A stretch of 64,000 nucleotides of DNA from Streptomyces olindensis (GCA_000696115.1 JJOH01000033.1:1-64000); one strand, 5' to 3'; shown: positions 19,597 to 28,480, counted from the stretch's first letter. Numbers and translations are program-made. Notes: generated from the sequence alone by a model not told the origin.

Positions 19597-20646
19597 TCAG
19601 TCCGCCGCGGCGGCCTCCAGGAGCGAGAACGGCTCGGCCTCCGGGAGCGGGGTGACCGAGAGCAGCGCGAGGCCGGCGGCCCGGCACAGGTCCTCGAAGT
19701 CCCGGCGGGTGCGTTCCCTGCCGCCCACGTTCACCAGCATGTTGAGGTCGCTGAGATACGTGCTCGCGTCACCGTCGGCCCCGACCGCCTCGGGCAGCAC
19801 CGGTTCCAGGATCAGGACCCGTCCGCCGGACGGCAGTGCCGCGCGGCAGTGGCGCAGGATCGTGACCGCCCGGTCGTCCGGCCAGTCGTGCAGGATGCTC
19901 TTCACGAGGTAGAGGTCCGAGCCCTTGGGCACCGAGTGGAAGAAGTCCCCGGCGACCAGGGAGCAGCGGTCGGCGAGTCCGTGCCGGCGCAGGGTCCCGG
20001 GCGCCTGGGCGAGGCCGTCGGCCGGGTCGAGGACGACCCCCTTGAGACCCGGGAACGCGGCGAGTACGGCGGCCAGGAGGGTGCCGTCTCCGCCGCCGAC
20101 GTCCGTGACCGTGCCGAACCGGCCGAAGTCGAAGGCGCGCGGCAGGACGGCCGCGGCCTCCTCGGTGGCCTGGCTCATCGCCGCGTTGAACTCGGCGGAC
20201 AGCTCGGGCCGCCGGGCGAGGTGAGTGAAGAAGTCCGTGCCGAAGACGGCGTCGAACGCGACGTCGCCGGTGCGGACGCTGTCGTCCAGGTGCTCCCAGG
20301 CCCGGGTGATCTCCGGCTCGGTGAACATCCGCACGAACGACGTGAGGGAGCCGGGACGGGCCGGGTCGAGGAGGGCGCCCGCCGGGGCCACCGCGAAGGT
20401 GCCGAAGCTGTGTTCCCTCAGCAGGCCGAGGCCGGCCAGGGCGCGCAACAGGCGGGTCATGGGCTGGGGTTCGGCTCCGGCGTCGTTGGCGACGTCGGCG
20501 GCCGGGCGGGGCGTGTCGCCGATCAGTTCGACGATCCTCAGCCGGACGGCCGCGCGTACGGTCTGCGCGGCCATGCTGCCGAAGACGAGGCGTACCAGCA
20601 GGTCGCGGTCGGTCATGTCCGGTGCCGGGGCAGGGGTGTTCGCCAC
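19597..20646 (-). CDS. SAM-dependent O-methyltransferase (Methyltransf_2 family)
   Basis: A 349-residue small-molecule O-methyltransferase. The N-terminal ~80 residues are a helical dimerisation wing. The C-terminal Rossmann fold has the SAM motif VTDVGGGDGTLLAAVL and the family segment SILHDWPDDRAVTILRHC, where the His commonly acts as base. These enzymes methylate phenolic or polyketide hydroxyls, often in secondary metabolism, though no biosynthetic genes adjoin. I chose GTG 20646 since AGGAGGAG lies just upstream; the frame runs further 5' but only as Pro/Arg-rich noise. It lies 67 bp downstream of the AraC regulator and is probably co-transcribed with it. Confidence 0.82.
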   Translation of the reverse strand: MANTPAPAPDMTDRDLLVRLVFGSMAAQTVRAAVRLRIVELIGDTPRPAADVANDAGAEPQPMTRLLRALAGLGLLREHSFGTFAVAPAGALLDPARPGSLTSFVRMFTEPEITRAWEHLDDSVRTGDVAFDAVFGTDFFTHLARRPELSAEFNAAMSQATEEAAAVLPRAFDFGRFGTVTDVGGGDGTLLAAVLAAFPGLKGVVLDPADGLAQAPGTLRRHGLADRCSLVAGDFFHSVPKGSDLYLVKSILHDWPDDRAVTILRHCRAALPSGGRVLILEPVLPEAVGADGDASTYLSDLNMLVNVGGRERTRRDFEDLCRAAGLALLSVTPLPEAEPFSLLEAAAAD

Positions 20647-20674
20647 GGGGCTCCTCCTGTGGTGTGGGATCCGA

Positions 20675-20748
20675 TCAGCCGGCGGTGGTGGGCCGGCCAG
20701 GGCGGCGGTCCGGTCAGCCGGCCGTGGTGGGGCGGCCGGCCAGGGCGG
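20675..20748. repeat. Direct near-repeat spanning the end of the AraC gene
   Basis: A 35-bp segment covering the last codons and stop of the AraC gene (20714-20748) is repeated nearly exactly just downstream at 20675-20705, with a few substitutions and a 4-bp gap. Both copies share the TCAGCCGG start and CCGGCCAGGGCGG end. Confidence 0.7.
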
Positions 20749-21520
20749 TGGGCGTGCATCCGGCGAACGCCAGGACGTCACGGTGGAGATGGGGCTGGTC
20801 GACGTAGCCGCACGCCAGGGCCACGTCGGCGGGGTGGGCGCCCGCGCTGAGCGCACGGGCGGCGTGGTCGAAGCGGACCAGCATGGCGGCGCGCTTCGGG
20901 GTGAGGCCGATCTGGTCGCTGAACCGTGCCCACAGCCGCTTGCGGCTCCAGCCGCAGGAGGCGGCGAGATCGGCGACCCGTACCCGGCCGCGCCGGGCCA
21001 CGATGGTGTTCCAGGCGGCGGCGACCTCGGGCGCCATCACCGGTGCGCGGGCGGCCCGTTCGGCGAGGAAGCCGTCCACCAGTGTGAGGCGTTCCTGCCA
21101 GGTCGGGGCGTCGGCCAGCCGCTCGCGCAGCCGCCGCTCGTCCCGGCCCCAGAGCTCCTCCAGGTCGGTGACGGACCCGTCCAGCTCGCGCGGGCCCACG
21201 CCCAGCAGGGCGTAGGCGGCCCGGGGCGACAGACGCATCTCGACGCACTCGACGCCCTCGCCCCGGATCCGGGCCGCCCCCGGTGACAGCCCGGCGACGA
21301 GGCTCCGCAGGGGCCGCCGGCCGGTGCCGCCCTCGACGGAGAGCGGCTCCTCCCCGAACCCGAGGACGACGATCACCGCCGGCTGCGGGAGCACGTGCAG
21401 GTCCAGTCCGACGGCGGCCCGATCCCGGAACCCCGCCATCCGGACGCCGCCGAGCGACGTGCCGTCCAGGGGGAGGGCGACTTCCCAGCCGAGCCGGGCC
21501 TCCGTTTCTTCACTGCGCAT
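20714..21520 (-). CDS. AraC-family transcriptional regulator
   Basis: A 268-residue regulator. The C-terminal ~100 residues hold the two AraC helix-turn-helix elements (VRVADLAASCGWSRKRLWARF, then HPADVALACGYVDQPHLHRD). The N-terminal part is a beta-rich sensing region (LPQPAVIVVLGFGEEP) like those of regulators often followed by enzymes acting on small molecules. The start at ATG 21520 follows a weak AGAGG. It lies directly upstream of the O-methyltransferase on the same strand and may regulate it. The extreme C-terminus and stop codon are part of a duplicated ~35-bp segment. The effector is unknown. Confidence 0.82.
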   Translation of the reverse strand: MRSEETEARLGWEVALPLDGTSLGGVRMAGFRDRAAVGLDLHVLPQPAVIVVLGFGEEPLSVEGGTGRRPLRSLVAGLSPGAARIRGEGVECVEMRLSPRAAYALLGVGPRELDGSVTDLEELWGRDERRLRERLADAPTWQERLTLVDGFLAERAARAPVMAPEVAAAWNTIVARRGRVRVADLAASCGWSRKRLWARFSDQIGLTPKRAAMLVRFDHAARALSAGAHPADVALACGYVDQPHLHRDVLAFAGCTPTALAGRPTTAG

Positions 21521-21589
21521 GCCTCTACGTTCGCCGACTTCGGCGGCCCTGTCTTGGAAGAAAGTTCCGCCCGGGCGGCCGCCGGGGCG

Positions 21590-22030
21590 TCACGCCTGTC
21601 TGAGCAGCCGGTTCAGTGCCCGCCCGAACACATACCGGGCGGATCGCCGCAGCAGGCCGTCGAAGAGGGAGGGCAGCGGACGGACCCGGATCTCCTCCCG
21701 CCACACCACGCGGGCCCGGCCCCCCGGCCCCGGGCGCACCTCCAGCTCCGCCCAGCCCAGTACGACCCGCCCCCGCTTCTCCAGCCGGCACCGCCCCGCG
21801 GCCCCGTCCTGCGGCGGCTGCCAGACCGTGACCTCCATCGGATCGTCGAAGGCCAGCGGCCCGACACCCGAACGGGCCACGACGAGCGTGCCCCTCCGGG
21901 TCGGCGCGGGCGGCTCCACCCTGACCGCCGTCAGCGGCACCACGTCCCCGTGCCGCCGCCACTGCGTGACCCGCCGCCATGCCTCGTCGAGGGGCAGCGG
22001 GACCGTACGTTCAAGCAGGATGTCCACCAC
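21590..22030 (-). CDS. SRPBCC-family (START-like) protein
   Basis: About 146 residues with the SRPBCC/polyketide-cyclase-like pattern: an opening strand ILLERTVPLPLDEAWRRVTQW, a central WAELEVRPG strand and a terminal long helix. This fold makes a hydrophobic pocket; in bacteria most members are uncharacterised. Two adjacent GTG codons (22030 and 22027) can serve as starts; neither has a clear ribosome site, so translation may be coupled to the Vgb-type gene ending 38 bp upstream. No catalytic residues can be assigned. Confidence 0.6.
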   Translation of the reverse strand: MVDILLERTVPLPLDEAWRRVTQWRRHGDVVPLTAVRVEPPAPTRRGTLVVARSGVGPLAFDDPMEVTVWQPPQDGAAGRCRLEKRGRVVLGWAELEVRPGPGGRARVVWREEIRVRPLPSLFDGLLRRSARYVFGRALNRLLRQA

Positions 22031-22068
22031 GCCACGATCGTAGGGAACCGGTTGAACGGCCGGTGTGC

Positions 22069-22956
22069 CTAGGGAGCCACCCGGGCCACCGCTCCCGCCT
22101 CCAGGGCCACCCAGAGCGCGCCGTCGGGGCCCACCGTGATGCCGTGGGGTTCGGAGGCCGGGGACGGCAGGGCGTGTTCGGTGAGGGTGCCGTCCGGGGC
22201 GCGGTGGGCGACGCGGTCGGCGGCCCACAGGGTGAACCAGCAGTCCCCGGGGCCGGTGGTGGTGAGGGCGTGGGGGCGGGACGCGGGGTCGGGGAGGGGG
22301 AACTCCTCGACCCGGCCGGCCGGTGAGATGCGGCCCAGCCGGCCCGCGGCGATCTCCACGAACCACAGGTCCGTGCCGTCGCTCGTGATGCCGACCGGTG
22401 CGGCGCCCGGGGTGGGCAGGGGGTGCAGGACGACGGTGCCCTCGACGGTGATGCGGCCGATGGCGTCGGCCTGGTTGAGGGTGAACCACAGCGCGCCGTC
22501 CGGGCCGGTGGTGAGGGCCGAGGGGTAGGCGCCCGTCACCGGGAGGGCGAACTCGGTGAACGCGCCCTCCGGCGTCACCCGCCCGATGCGGTCCGTGTTC
22601 ATCTGCGTGAACCACAGCGCGCCGTCCGGGCCCGCCGTGATGCCGTACGGGCCGCAGTCGGGTGTCGGCGGCCGGAACGACTCGGTTTCGCCGTCGACCG
22701 TGACGCGCCCGATCCGGTGGTCCCCGAGGCGGGTGAACCACAGGGCCCCGTCCGGGCCGGGCGTGATGACCGCGGGGCGGCAGGACGGCGAGTCCAGCGG
22801 GTACTCCGTGAGCTCGCCGTCCGGGGTGAGGCGTCCGATCCGGCCGCCGTGCACGAAGGTCAGCCACAGGGCCCCGTCGGGCCCGGTCGTGATGCCGTAC
22901 GGGCCGGCGTCCCGGTCCGCGACGGCGACCTCCTGGACGGCGGGGATGTCGGACAC
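22069..22956 (-). CDS. Virginiamycin B lyase (Vgb)-like beta-propeller protein
   Basis: A 295-residue protein made of seven ~42-residue blades, each with a GPDGALWFT-like strand followed by an IGR(I/V)T segment. This matches the Vgb fold, in which streptogramin B antibiotics are linearised. The last blade contains SEPHGITVGPDGALW, with the His typical of the active face. However, the usual Trp-Phe-x-Glu ends of blades are mostly WFTR, WFTQ, WFTL or WVAL, so I cannot confirm the full set of catalytic residues. It may be a structural propeller rather than a resistance enzyme. The start is GTG 22956 after GAAGGGAG. There is no signal peptide. It is the first gene of a two-gene unit with the SRPBCC protein and is divergent from the glycan cluster. 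Confidence 0.7.
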   Translation of the reverse strand: MSDIPAVQEVAVADRDAGPYGITTGPDGALWLTFVHGGRIGRLTPDGELTEYPLDSPSCRPAVITPGPDGALWFTRLGDHRIGRVTVDGETESFRPPTPDCGPYGITAGPDGALWFTQMNTDRIGRVTPEGAFTEFALPVTGAYPSALTTGPDGALWFTLNQADAIGRITVEGTVVLHPLPTPGAAPVGITSDGTDLWFVEIAAGRLGRISPAGRVEEFPLPDPASRPHALTTTGPGDCWFTLWAADRVAHRAPDGTLTEHALPSPASEPHGITVGPDGALWVALEAGAVARVAP

Positions 22957-23131
22957 GGGGTCTCCCTTCGACGCCCTCGCACCCTCCCCGCGCGCGACGG
23001 CGGACGCAACTCCTTTTCGGCGCCGAAGCGTCGGTCGTCGTGCGGTTTATACACGCTGTTCATAGTGTCTCGGCGCCCCCTCTGGTTACTCGCGCCGTCA
23101 CGCAAGTGAAAGCGAGTGGAGGGAGAGCCCC

Positions 23132-24094
23132 ATGGGCGGACAAGCGTGGCGCCGGGCGCTGGTGACCGGTGGCGCCGGATTCGTGGGGTCCCATCTGTGC
23201 GCGCGGCTGCTCGACACCGGCACGGACGTCGTGTGCCTGGACAACCTGGCCACCGGCTCCCGCGCCAACGTGGCCGAACTGGAGCAGCGGCCCGGCTTCC
23301 GTTTCGTGCCCGGCGACGCCACCGACCCGGCGGTCTGGCGGGCCCTGCCCGGCCGGTACGACCTCGTGCTGCACTTCGCCTGCCCCGCCTCGCCCGCCGA
23401 CTACCTCCGGCTGCCGCTGGAGACCCTCGACGTCGGCAGCACGGGCACCCGCCTGGCGCTGGACCGGGCCCGCGCCGACGGCGCCCGCCTCGTCCTCGCC
23501 TCCACCTCCGAGGTCTACGGCGACCCGCTGGAGCACCCGCAGCACGAGGGCTACTGGGGCAACGTCAACCCGGTCGGGCCGCGCAGCGTCTACGACGAGT
23601 CCAAGCGCTTCGCGGAGGCCCTGGTCACCGCCCACCGCGGCGTCCACGGCACCGACGCCGCCATCGTCCGCATCTTCAACACCTACGGGCCCCGCATGCG
23701 CACCGGCGACGGCCGCGCCGTGCCCACCTTCATCGCGCAGGCCCTCGACGGCATGCCCCTGACCGTCGCCGGCGACGGCGCGCAGACCCGCTCCCTGTGC
23801 TACGTCGACGACACCGTGGAGGGCGTGCTCGCGCTGGCCGCCGCCGACGAGACCGGGCCCGTGAACATCGGGGGCGGCGACGAGATCACCATGCTGGAGC
23901 TGGCCCGCAGGATCGTCGAGCTCACCGGCTCCGCCTCCCGCATCCGGTTCGTGGACCGCCCGGTCGACGACCCCGGTCGGCGCCGCCCCGACACGCGGCT
24001 GGCCCGGGAACGGCTCGGCTGGCACCCCCGTGTCGGCTGGAGCGAAGGGCTGGAGCGCACCATTGGCTGGTTCTCGCGGTCCGTCGCGGCCTGA
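23132..24094 (+). CDS. NAD-dependent nucleotide-sugar dehydratase/decarboxylase (UXS-like SDR)
   Basis: A 320-residue extended short-chain dehydrogenase. It has the NAD motif TGGAGFVGSHL near the N-terminus, the Ser/Thr of the triad in ASTSEVYGD, the Tyr-x3-Lys catalytic pair in VYDESKRFAE, and the substrate loop FNTYGPRMR. The CPASPADYLRLPLET segment is characteristic of UDP-glucuronate decarboxylases (UDP-xylose synthases), favouring that over dTDP-glucose 4,6-dehydratase. It is not an HldD-type heptose epimerase. GGAGGGAG precedes ATG 23132. It opens the glycan biosynthesis region and probably supplies an activated sugar, though 150 bp separate it from the next gene, which may have its own promoter. 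Confidence 0.82.
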   Translation: MGGQAWRRALVTGGAGFVGSHLCARLLDTGTDVVCLDNLATGSRANVAELEQRPGFRFVPGDATDPAVWRALPGRYDLVLHFACPASPADYLRLPLETLDVGSTGTRLALDRARADGARLVLASTSEVYGDPLEHPQHEGYWGNVNPVGPRSVYDESKRFAEALVTAHRGVHGTDAAIVRIFNTYGPRMRTGDGRAVPTFIAQALDGMPLTVAGDGAQTRSLCYVDDTVEGVLALAAADETGPVNIGGGDEITMLELARRIVELTGSASRIRFVDRPVDDPGRRRPDTRLARERLGWHPRVGWSEGLERTIGWFSRSVAA

Positions 24095-24244
24095 GCCGGT
24101 CACAGAGCGGTCATCGTCAACCGACAGAAAGTAAAAAATCCGGCTTTGTGCCGACAGTTGGCTCCAAGTGTTTGAGACAGCTGCACCGCGGCACTCGCCA
24201 GCACCGTAGTCGTCACACGCCGCTCGGGACGGAGCACACCCCCC

Positions 24245-25903
24245 ATGCGCATCCTTGGTATCAACGCCCTGTTCCACGACCCGGCCGCCGCTCTCGTCGT
24301 CGACGGCCACACGGTGGCGGCCGCCGAGGAGGAGCGCTTCAGCCGCCGCAAGCACGGCAAGCGCCCGCTGCCGTTCTCCGCGTGGGAGCTGCCCGAGCTG
24401 TCCGCCCGCTGGTGCCTGGAGCACGCGGGACTGCGACCCGAGGACCTGGACGCCGTCACCTACTCCTTCGACCCGGCGCTCGCCCGCCCCGCCCGCGACA
24501 TGGGCCTCGACGACCCCTGGGATCCGCTGCGCCTGGAGTACGCCCGCCGCGCCCCCGAGTTCCTCGCCGAGGCCCTGCCCGGCCTGGACCCCGAGCGGGT
24601 CGTCTTCGTGCCCCACCACGTCGCCCACGCCGCCTCCGCCGGGCCCGCCTCCCCCCACCCCGACAGCGCCGTCCTCGTCCTCGACGGCCGCGGCGAGGCC
24701 GCCTCCCACCTGGCCGGCCGCTACCACGACGGCACGCTCGACACCCTCGCCACCCAGGCGCTGCCCGACTCGCTGGGACTGGTCTACGAGGAGCTGACGG
24801 AGCACCTCGGCTTCCTGCGCAGCAGCGACGAGTACAAGGTGATGGCCCTCGCCTCCTACGGCACCCCGCGCTTCCTGCCCGGACTGCGCCAGTACGTCCA
24901 CCCCACCGGCCACGGCGGCTTCCGCGCCCACGGCGTCGACTGGGCGTCCTTCGCCCCGCCCCGCGCCCCGGGCGAGGCATGGACGCAAGGCCACGCCGAC
25001 CTCGCCGCCAGCACCCAGGCCGTCCTGGAGGAGGTCCTGCTGGAGCTCGTCGACTGGCTGCACCGCGAGGCGGGCGGCGAGGCACTGGCGATGGCCGGGG
25101 GAGTCGCCCTCAACTGCGTCGCCAACTCCAAGATCGCCGCCAAGGGGCCCTACCGGGACGTCTGGGTGCAGCCCGCCGCCGGTGACGCCGGCACCGCCCT
25201 CGGCGGCGCCCTGCACCACGCCGCGGCGCACACCGGACGGCCCGCCCCCATGCCCGGCGCCGACCTCGGCCGCGGCTGGAGCGACGACGAACTGCGCGCC
25301 CGCCTCGACACCGCCGCCGTCCCCTACGAGGAGCCCGACGACATCGCCGAGACCGTCGCCGAAGTGCTCGCCCAGGACGGTGTCGTCGCCTGGTTCCAGG
25401 GCCGCAGCGAGTACGGCCCGCGCGCCCTCGGGCACCGCTCCCTGCTCGCCCACCCCGGCCGCGCCGAGAACCTGGAACGCCTCAACCACGTCAAGGGACG
25501 CGAGGAGTTCCGGCCCGTCGCCCCCATGGTGCTGGCCGACCGCGCCGCCGAACTGTTCTCCGGCGGCCCGCTGCCCAGCCCGTACATGCTGTTCGTGCAC
25601 GACGTCGCCGAGCGGTGGCGCGAGCGCATCCCGGCCGTGGTGCACGTGGACGGCACCGCCCGCATCCAGACCGTCGAGGAACGCCGCGAACCGCTCGTGG
25701 CGCGGATGCTGCGCGCCTTCGAACGACGCACCGGGCTGCCCGTGGTCGTCAACACCAGCCTCAACACCGCCGGCCGGCCCATGGTCGACGACCCGCGCGA
25801 CGCCCTGGAGTGCTTCGGGTCCGCGCCCGTCGACCTGCTGGCCATCGGGCCGTACGCGGTCCGCCGCTCTCGCGCGTACGACGGAGGGAGGACCGCCGCA
25901 TGA
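24245..25903 (+). CDS. O-carbamoyltransferase (NodU/CmcH family)
   Basis: A 552-residue carbamoyltransferase. The N-terminal ~350 residues are Kae1-like (MRILGINALFHDPAAALV, VVFVPHHVAHAASAG with the metal-binding His-x3-His, and MAGGVALNCVANSKI). The C-terminal ~180 residues are the family domain (FQGRSEYGPRALGHRSLLA and GREEFRPVAP). These enzymes use carbamoyl phosphate and ATP to carbamoylate a sugar or antibiotic hydroxyl, as in Nod factors, cephamycins and novobiocin. In this context the acceptor is most likely a glycan sugar. Upstream (24095-24244) is a 150-bp gap with an unusually A-rich patch near 24126-24140, probably a promoter. The stop overlaps the next start (ATGA). Confidence 0.85.
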   Translation: MRILGINALFHDPAAALVVDGHTVAAAEEERFSRRKHGKRPLPFSAWELPELSARWCLEHAGLRPEDLDAVTYSFDPALARPARDMGLDDPWDPLRLEYARRAPEFLAEALPGLDPERVVFVPHHVAHAASAGPASPHPDSAVLVLDGRGEAASHLAGRYHDGTLDTLATQALPDSLGLVYEELTEHLGFLRSSDEYKVMALASYGTPRFLPGLRQYVHPTGHGGFRAHGVDWASFAPPRAPGEAWTQGHADLAASTQAVLEEVLLELVDWLHREAGGEALAMAGGVALNCVANSKIAAKGPYRDVWVQPAAGDAGTALGGALHHAAAHTGRPAPMPGADLGRGWSDDELRARLDTAAVPYEEPDDIAETVAEVLAQDGVVAWFQGRSEYGPRALGHRSLLAHPGRAENLERLNHVKGREEFRPVAPMVLADRAAELFSGGPLPSPYMLFVHDVAERWRERIPAVVHVDGTARIQTVEERREPLVARMLRAFERRTGLPVVVNTSLNTAGRPMVDDPRDALECFGSAPVDLLAIGPYAVRRSRAYDGGRTAA

Positions 25904-26898
25904 CCCCGTACGCCGTGGTGATCCCCACCCTCGTGCGGGACACCCTCGCCGACTGCCTCGCGGCCCTCGCCGCCGCGACCGGGCCGCGCCCCGAGGAGAT
26001 CGTCCTCGTCGACGACCGGCCCTCCCCCGAACCCGGGAAGCTGGAGCACCCGTTGAGCGTCCTCGGCGATCTGCGGGAGCGCACCACCGTGCTGGGCGGC
26101 GGCGGTCGTGGGCCCGCCGCCGCCCGCAACACCGGGCTGCGGGCCGTGACCGCGCCGTGGACCGTGTTCCTCGACGACGACGTCCAGGTGGGGCCCCACT
26201 GGTGCGACCAGCTGGCCGAGGACCTCGCCGAGGCGGCCCCCGACATCGCGGGCGTCCAGGGCGTCATCGCCGTGCCCCTGCCCGGCGAACGCCGCCCCAC
26301 CGACTGGGAACGCGGCACCGCCGGACTCGCCCGGGCCCACTGGATCACCGCCGACATGGCCTACCGCACCGAGGCCCTCAAACAGGTCGGCGGCTTCGAC
26401 GAACGCTTCCGGCGCGCCTTCCGCGAGGACGCCGACCTCGCGCTGCGCGTCCTCGACGCGGGCTGGCGCATCCGCCAGGGCCGGCGCACCACCCGCCACC
26501 CCGTGCGCCCCGCCGACCGCTGGGTGTCCGTACGGCAGCAGCGCGGCAACGCCGACGACGCCCTCATGCGGCATCTGCACGGACGCGACTGGTGGGACAA
26601 GGCGGTCGCGCCGCGCGGCCGGATCCGCAAGCACGCCGCGATCACCACCGCGGGCGTCGCCGCGTGCGCCCTCGCCGCCACCGGGCACGCCCGGGCCGCC
26701 ACGGCCTGCGCGCTCGGCTGGGCCGCCGGCACCGCTGAGTTCGCCCGGGCCCGCATCGCCCCCGGACCGCGCACCCGCCGCGAGGTGACGACGATGCTGG
26801 CGACCAGCGTGCTCATCCCGCCCGCCGCGACCTGGCACCGGCTGACCGGCGAATGGCGCCACCGCCACGCCCACGCCTGGCAGGAGGTGGCACGATGA
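25900..26898 (+). CDS. Family 2 glycosyltransferase
   Basis: A 332-residue GT-A fold glycosyltransferase. It opens with YAVVIPTLVRDTLADCLAAL and has the nucleotide-sugar and metal Asp motif in VFLDDDVQVG. The acceptor region GGFDERFRRAFREDADLALR contains the family ED motif. The C-terminal ~70 residues include two hydrophobic stretches (AAITTAGVAACALAATG, and a segment near MLATSVLIPPAAT), suggesting membrane association. It starts at ATG 25900 with a 4-bp overlap with the carbamoyltransferase gene; ACGGAGGGAGG lies upstream. Donor and acceptor are unknown. Confidence 0.85.
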   Translation: MTPYAVVIPTLVRDTLADCLAALAAATGPRPEEIVLVDDRPSPEPGKLEHPLSVLGDLRERTTVLGGGGRGPAAARNTGLRAVTAPWTVFLDDDVQVGPHWCDQLAEDLAEAAPDIAGVQGVIAVPLPGERRPTDWERGTAGLARAHWITADMAYRTEALKQVGGFDERFRRAFREDADLALRVLDAGWRIRQGRRTTRHPVRPADRWVSVRQQRGNADDALMRHLHGRDWWDKAVAPRGRIRKHAAITTAGVAACALAATGHARAATACALGWAAGTAEFARARIAPGPRTRREVTTMLATSVLIPPAATWHRLTGEWRHRHAHAWQEVAR

Positions 26899-27494
26899 GC
26901 CCGGTCAAGGCCGTGCTGTTCGACCGCGACGGCACCCTCGTCGAGGACGTCCCCTACAACGCCGACCCCGACCGCGTCCGCCCTGTCGACGGCGCCCGCG
27001 AGGCCCTCGCCCTGCTGCGCGCGCGCGGCATCCGCACCGGCGTCGTCACCAACCAGTCCGGCGTCGCCCGCGGCCTGCTCACCGACGCCGACGTGCGGAA
27101 CGTCAACCACCGCGTCGACGAACTCCTCGGCCCCTTCGACGTGTTCGCCGTCTGCCCGCACGGCCCCGACGACGGCTGCCACTGCCGCAAACCCGAGCCC
27201 GGCATGGTGCTGTGGGCGGCCGGACGGATCTGCACCGCCCCCGCCGACCTCGTCGTCATCGGCGACATCGGCGCCGACGTGGAGGCCGCCCGCCGGGCCG
27301 GCGCCCACGGCATCCTCGTCCCCACCGCGCAGACCCGCCCCGAGGAGACCGCGGCGGCCGACCACGTCGCCCCCGACCTGCTCACCGCCGTCCGCGCGGT
27401 GCTCGACGGACCGCCCCGGGGCCGCGTCCTCGCCGACGAACGCCCCATCCAGGAGGCCTTCACCACCGGCCCGGGCCAGGGGAGGTGCCGGTGA
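26895..27494 (+). CDS. gmhB: D-glycero-D-manno-heptose 1,7-bisphosphate phosphatase (HAD)
   Basis: A 199-residue HAD phosphatase matching GmhB, which removes the 7-phosphate from heptose 1,7-bisphosphate. HAD motif I is FDRDGTL (nucleophile D10, acid/base D12), motif II is VVTNQSGVARG, and motif III/IV are K99 and VIGDIGADVEAA. The zinc loop special to GmhB-type HADs is complete: C87 and H89, then C95 and C97 (CPHGPDDGCHC). The start at ATG 26895 overlaps the previous stop and follows CAGGAGGTGG. Together with GmhA and HldE downstream it makes nearly the whole ADP-heptose route. Histidinol-phosphatase-like activity is an alternative by fold, but the context supports heptose. Confidence 0.88.
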   Translation: MSPVKAVLFDRDGTLVEDVPYNADPDRVRPVDGAREALALLRARGIRTGVVTNQSGVARGLLTDADVRNVNHRVDELLGPFDVFAVCPHGPDDGCHCRKPEPGMVLWAAGRICTAPADLVVIGDIGADVEAARRAGAHGILVPTAQTRPEETAAADHVAPDLLTAVRAVLDGPPRGRVLADERPIQEAFTTGPGQGRCR

Positions 27495-28480
27495 AAGCCC
27501 TCGTGACCCGCCTCGACAGCTTCGGCGACGTGCTGCTCGCCGGACCCGCGATCCGCGCGGTCGCCGCCCGCGCCGACACCGTCACCCTGTTGTGCGGACC
27601 GCGCGGCGCCCCCGCCGCCCGCCTGCTGCCCGGCGTCGACGACATCCTCGTCTGGGACGCCCCCTGGGTGGGCTTCGATCCCCCGCCCGTCGGCCGCGGC
27701 GAGGTCGAGCAGCTCATCGACACCATCGACGCCGACACCGCGCTCATCCTCACCTCCTTCCACCAGTCCCCGCTGCCCGCCGCCCTGCTGCTGCGCCTGG
27801 CCGGCGTCGGCTGCATCGCCGCCGACAGCGAGGACTACCCCGGCTCCCTCCTCGACGTACGGCACCACCGCGCCCCGCACGCCCACGAGGCCGAGGCCGC
27901 CCTCGACCTCGCCGGGGCCGCCGGATTCCCGCCCGCCGACGACACCCGGCTCCGGGTGCTGCCGCCGCCCGCCACCGCCGGGCTCACCGGCCCCGGACCG
28001 TACGTCGTCCTGCACCCCGGCGCCAGCGTCCCCGCCCGCGCCTGGAGCCCGGAGCGCTGCGCCGAGGCGGTGCGCGAACTGGCCGCCGCCGGACACCGGG
28101 TGGTGGTGACCGGCAGCGCGGGGGAGAGGGACCTGACCGCGTACGTCGCGGGGGAGCACGCCCTCGACCTCGGCGGCCGCACCGGCGCGGCGGAACTGTC
28201 CGGCGTCCTCGCGGGCGCCGACGCCGTCGTCACCGGCAACACCGGCCCCGCCCACCTCGCCGCCGCCGTCGGCACCCCCGTCGTGTCCCTGTTCGCGCCG
28301 GTCGTGCCGGCCGAACGCTGGCGGCCGTACGGCGTGCCGTACGTGCTGCTCGGCGACCAGGACGCGCCGTGCGCGGACAGCAGGGCCAGGGAGTGCCCCG
28401 TGCCCGGCCACCCCTGCCTGGACACCGTGACCGCGCACGACGTGGTGACCGCCGTCGAGAAGCTGCGGGGGGAGACATGA
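27491..28480 (+). CDS. GT9 (heptosyltransferase-like) glycosyltransferase, first copy
   Basis: A 329-residue GT-B enzyme of family 9, whose best-known members add heptose to lipopolysaccharide core from ADP-heptose. N-terminal VKALVTRLDSFGDVLLAGPA matches the WaaC/WaaF/WaaQ start. The donor half has YVVLHPGASVPAR, VVVTGSAGERDL and the GT9 hallmark TGNTGPAHLAAAVGTPVV. Start GTG 27491 overlaps the gmhB stop (GTGA) and follows GGGGAGGTG. A GT9 gene directly coupled to heptose genes makes a heptose-type donor likely. There is no transmembrane segment, so the enzyme is probably a peripheral cytoplasmic protein. Confidence 0.87.
   Translation: MKALVTRLDSFGDVLLAGPAIRAVAARADTVTLLCGPRGAPAARLLPGVDDILVWDAPWVGFDPPPVGRGEVEQLIDTIDADTALILTSFHQSPLPAALLLRLAGVGCIAADSEDYPGSLLDVRHHRAPHAHEAEAALDLAGAAGFPPADDTRLRVLPPPATAGLTGPGPYVVLHPGASVPARAWSPERCAEAVRELAAAGHRVVVTGSAGERDLTAYVAGEHALDLGGRTGAAELSGVLAGADAVVTGNTGPAHLAAAVGTPVVSLFAPVVPAERWRPYGVPYVLLGDQDAPCADSRARECPVPGHPCLDTVTAHDVVTAVEKLRGET

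Noticed and set aside
23132..24094. SDR gene as HldD (ADP-heptose epimerase)
   Set aside because: Its CPASP-Y-LPLET and FNTYGPRMR segments match UDP-glucuronate decarboxylase-type enzymes; HldD has a different N-terminal and substrate region.
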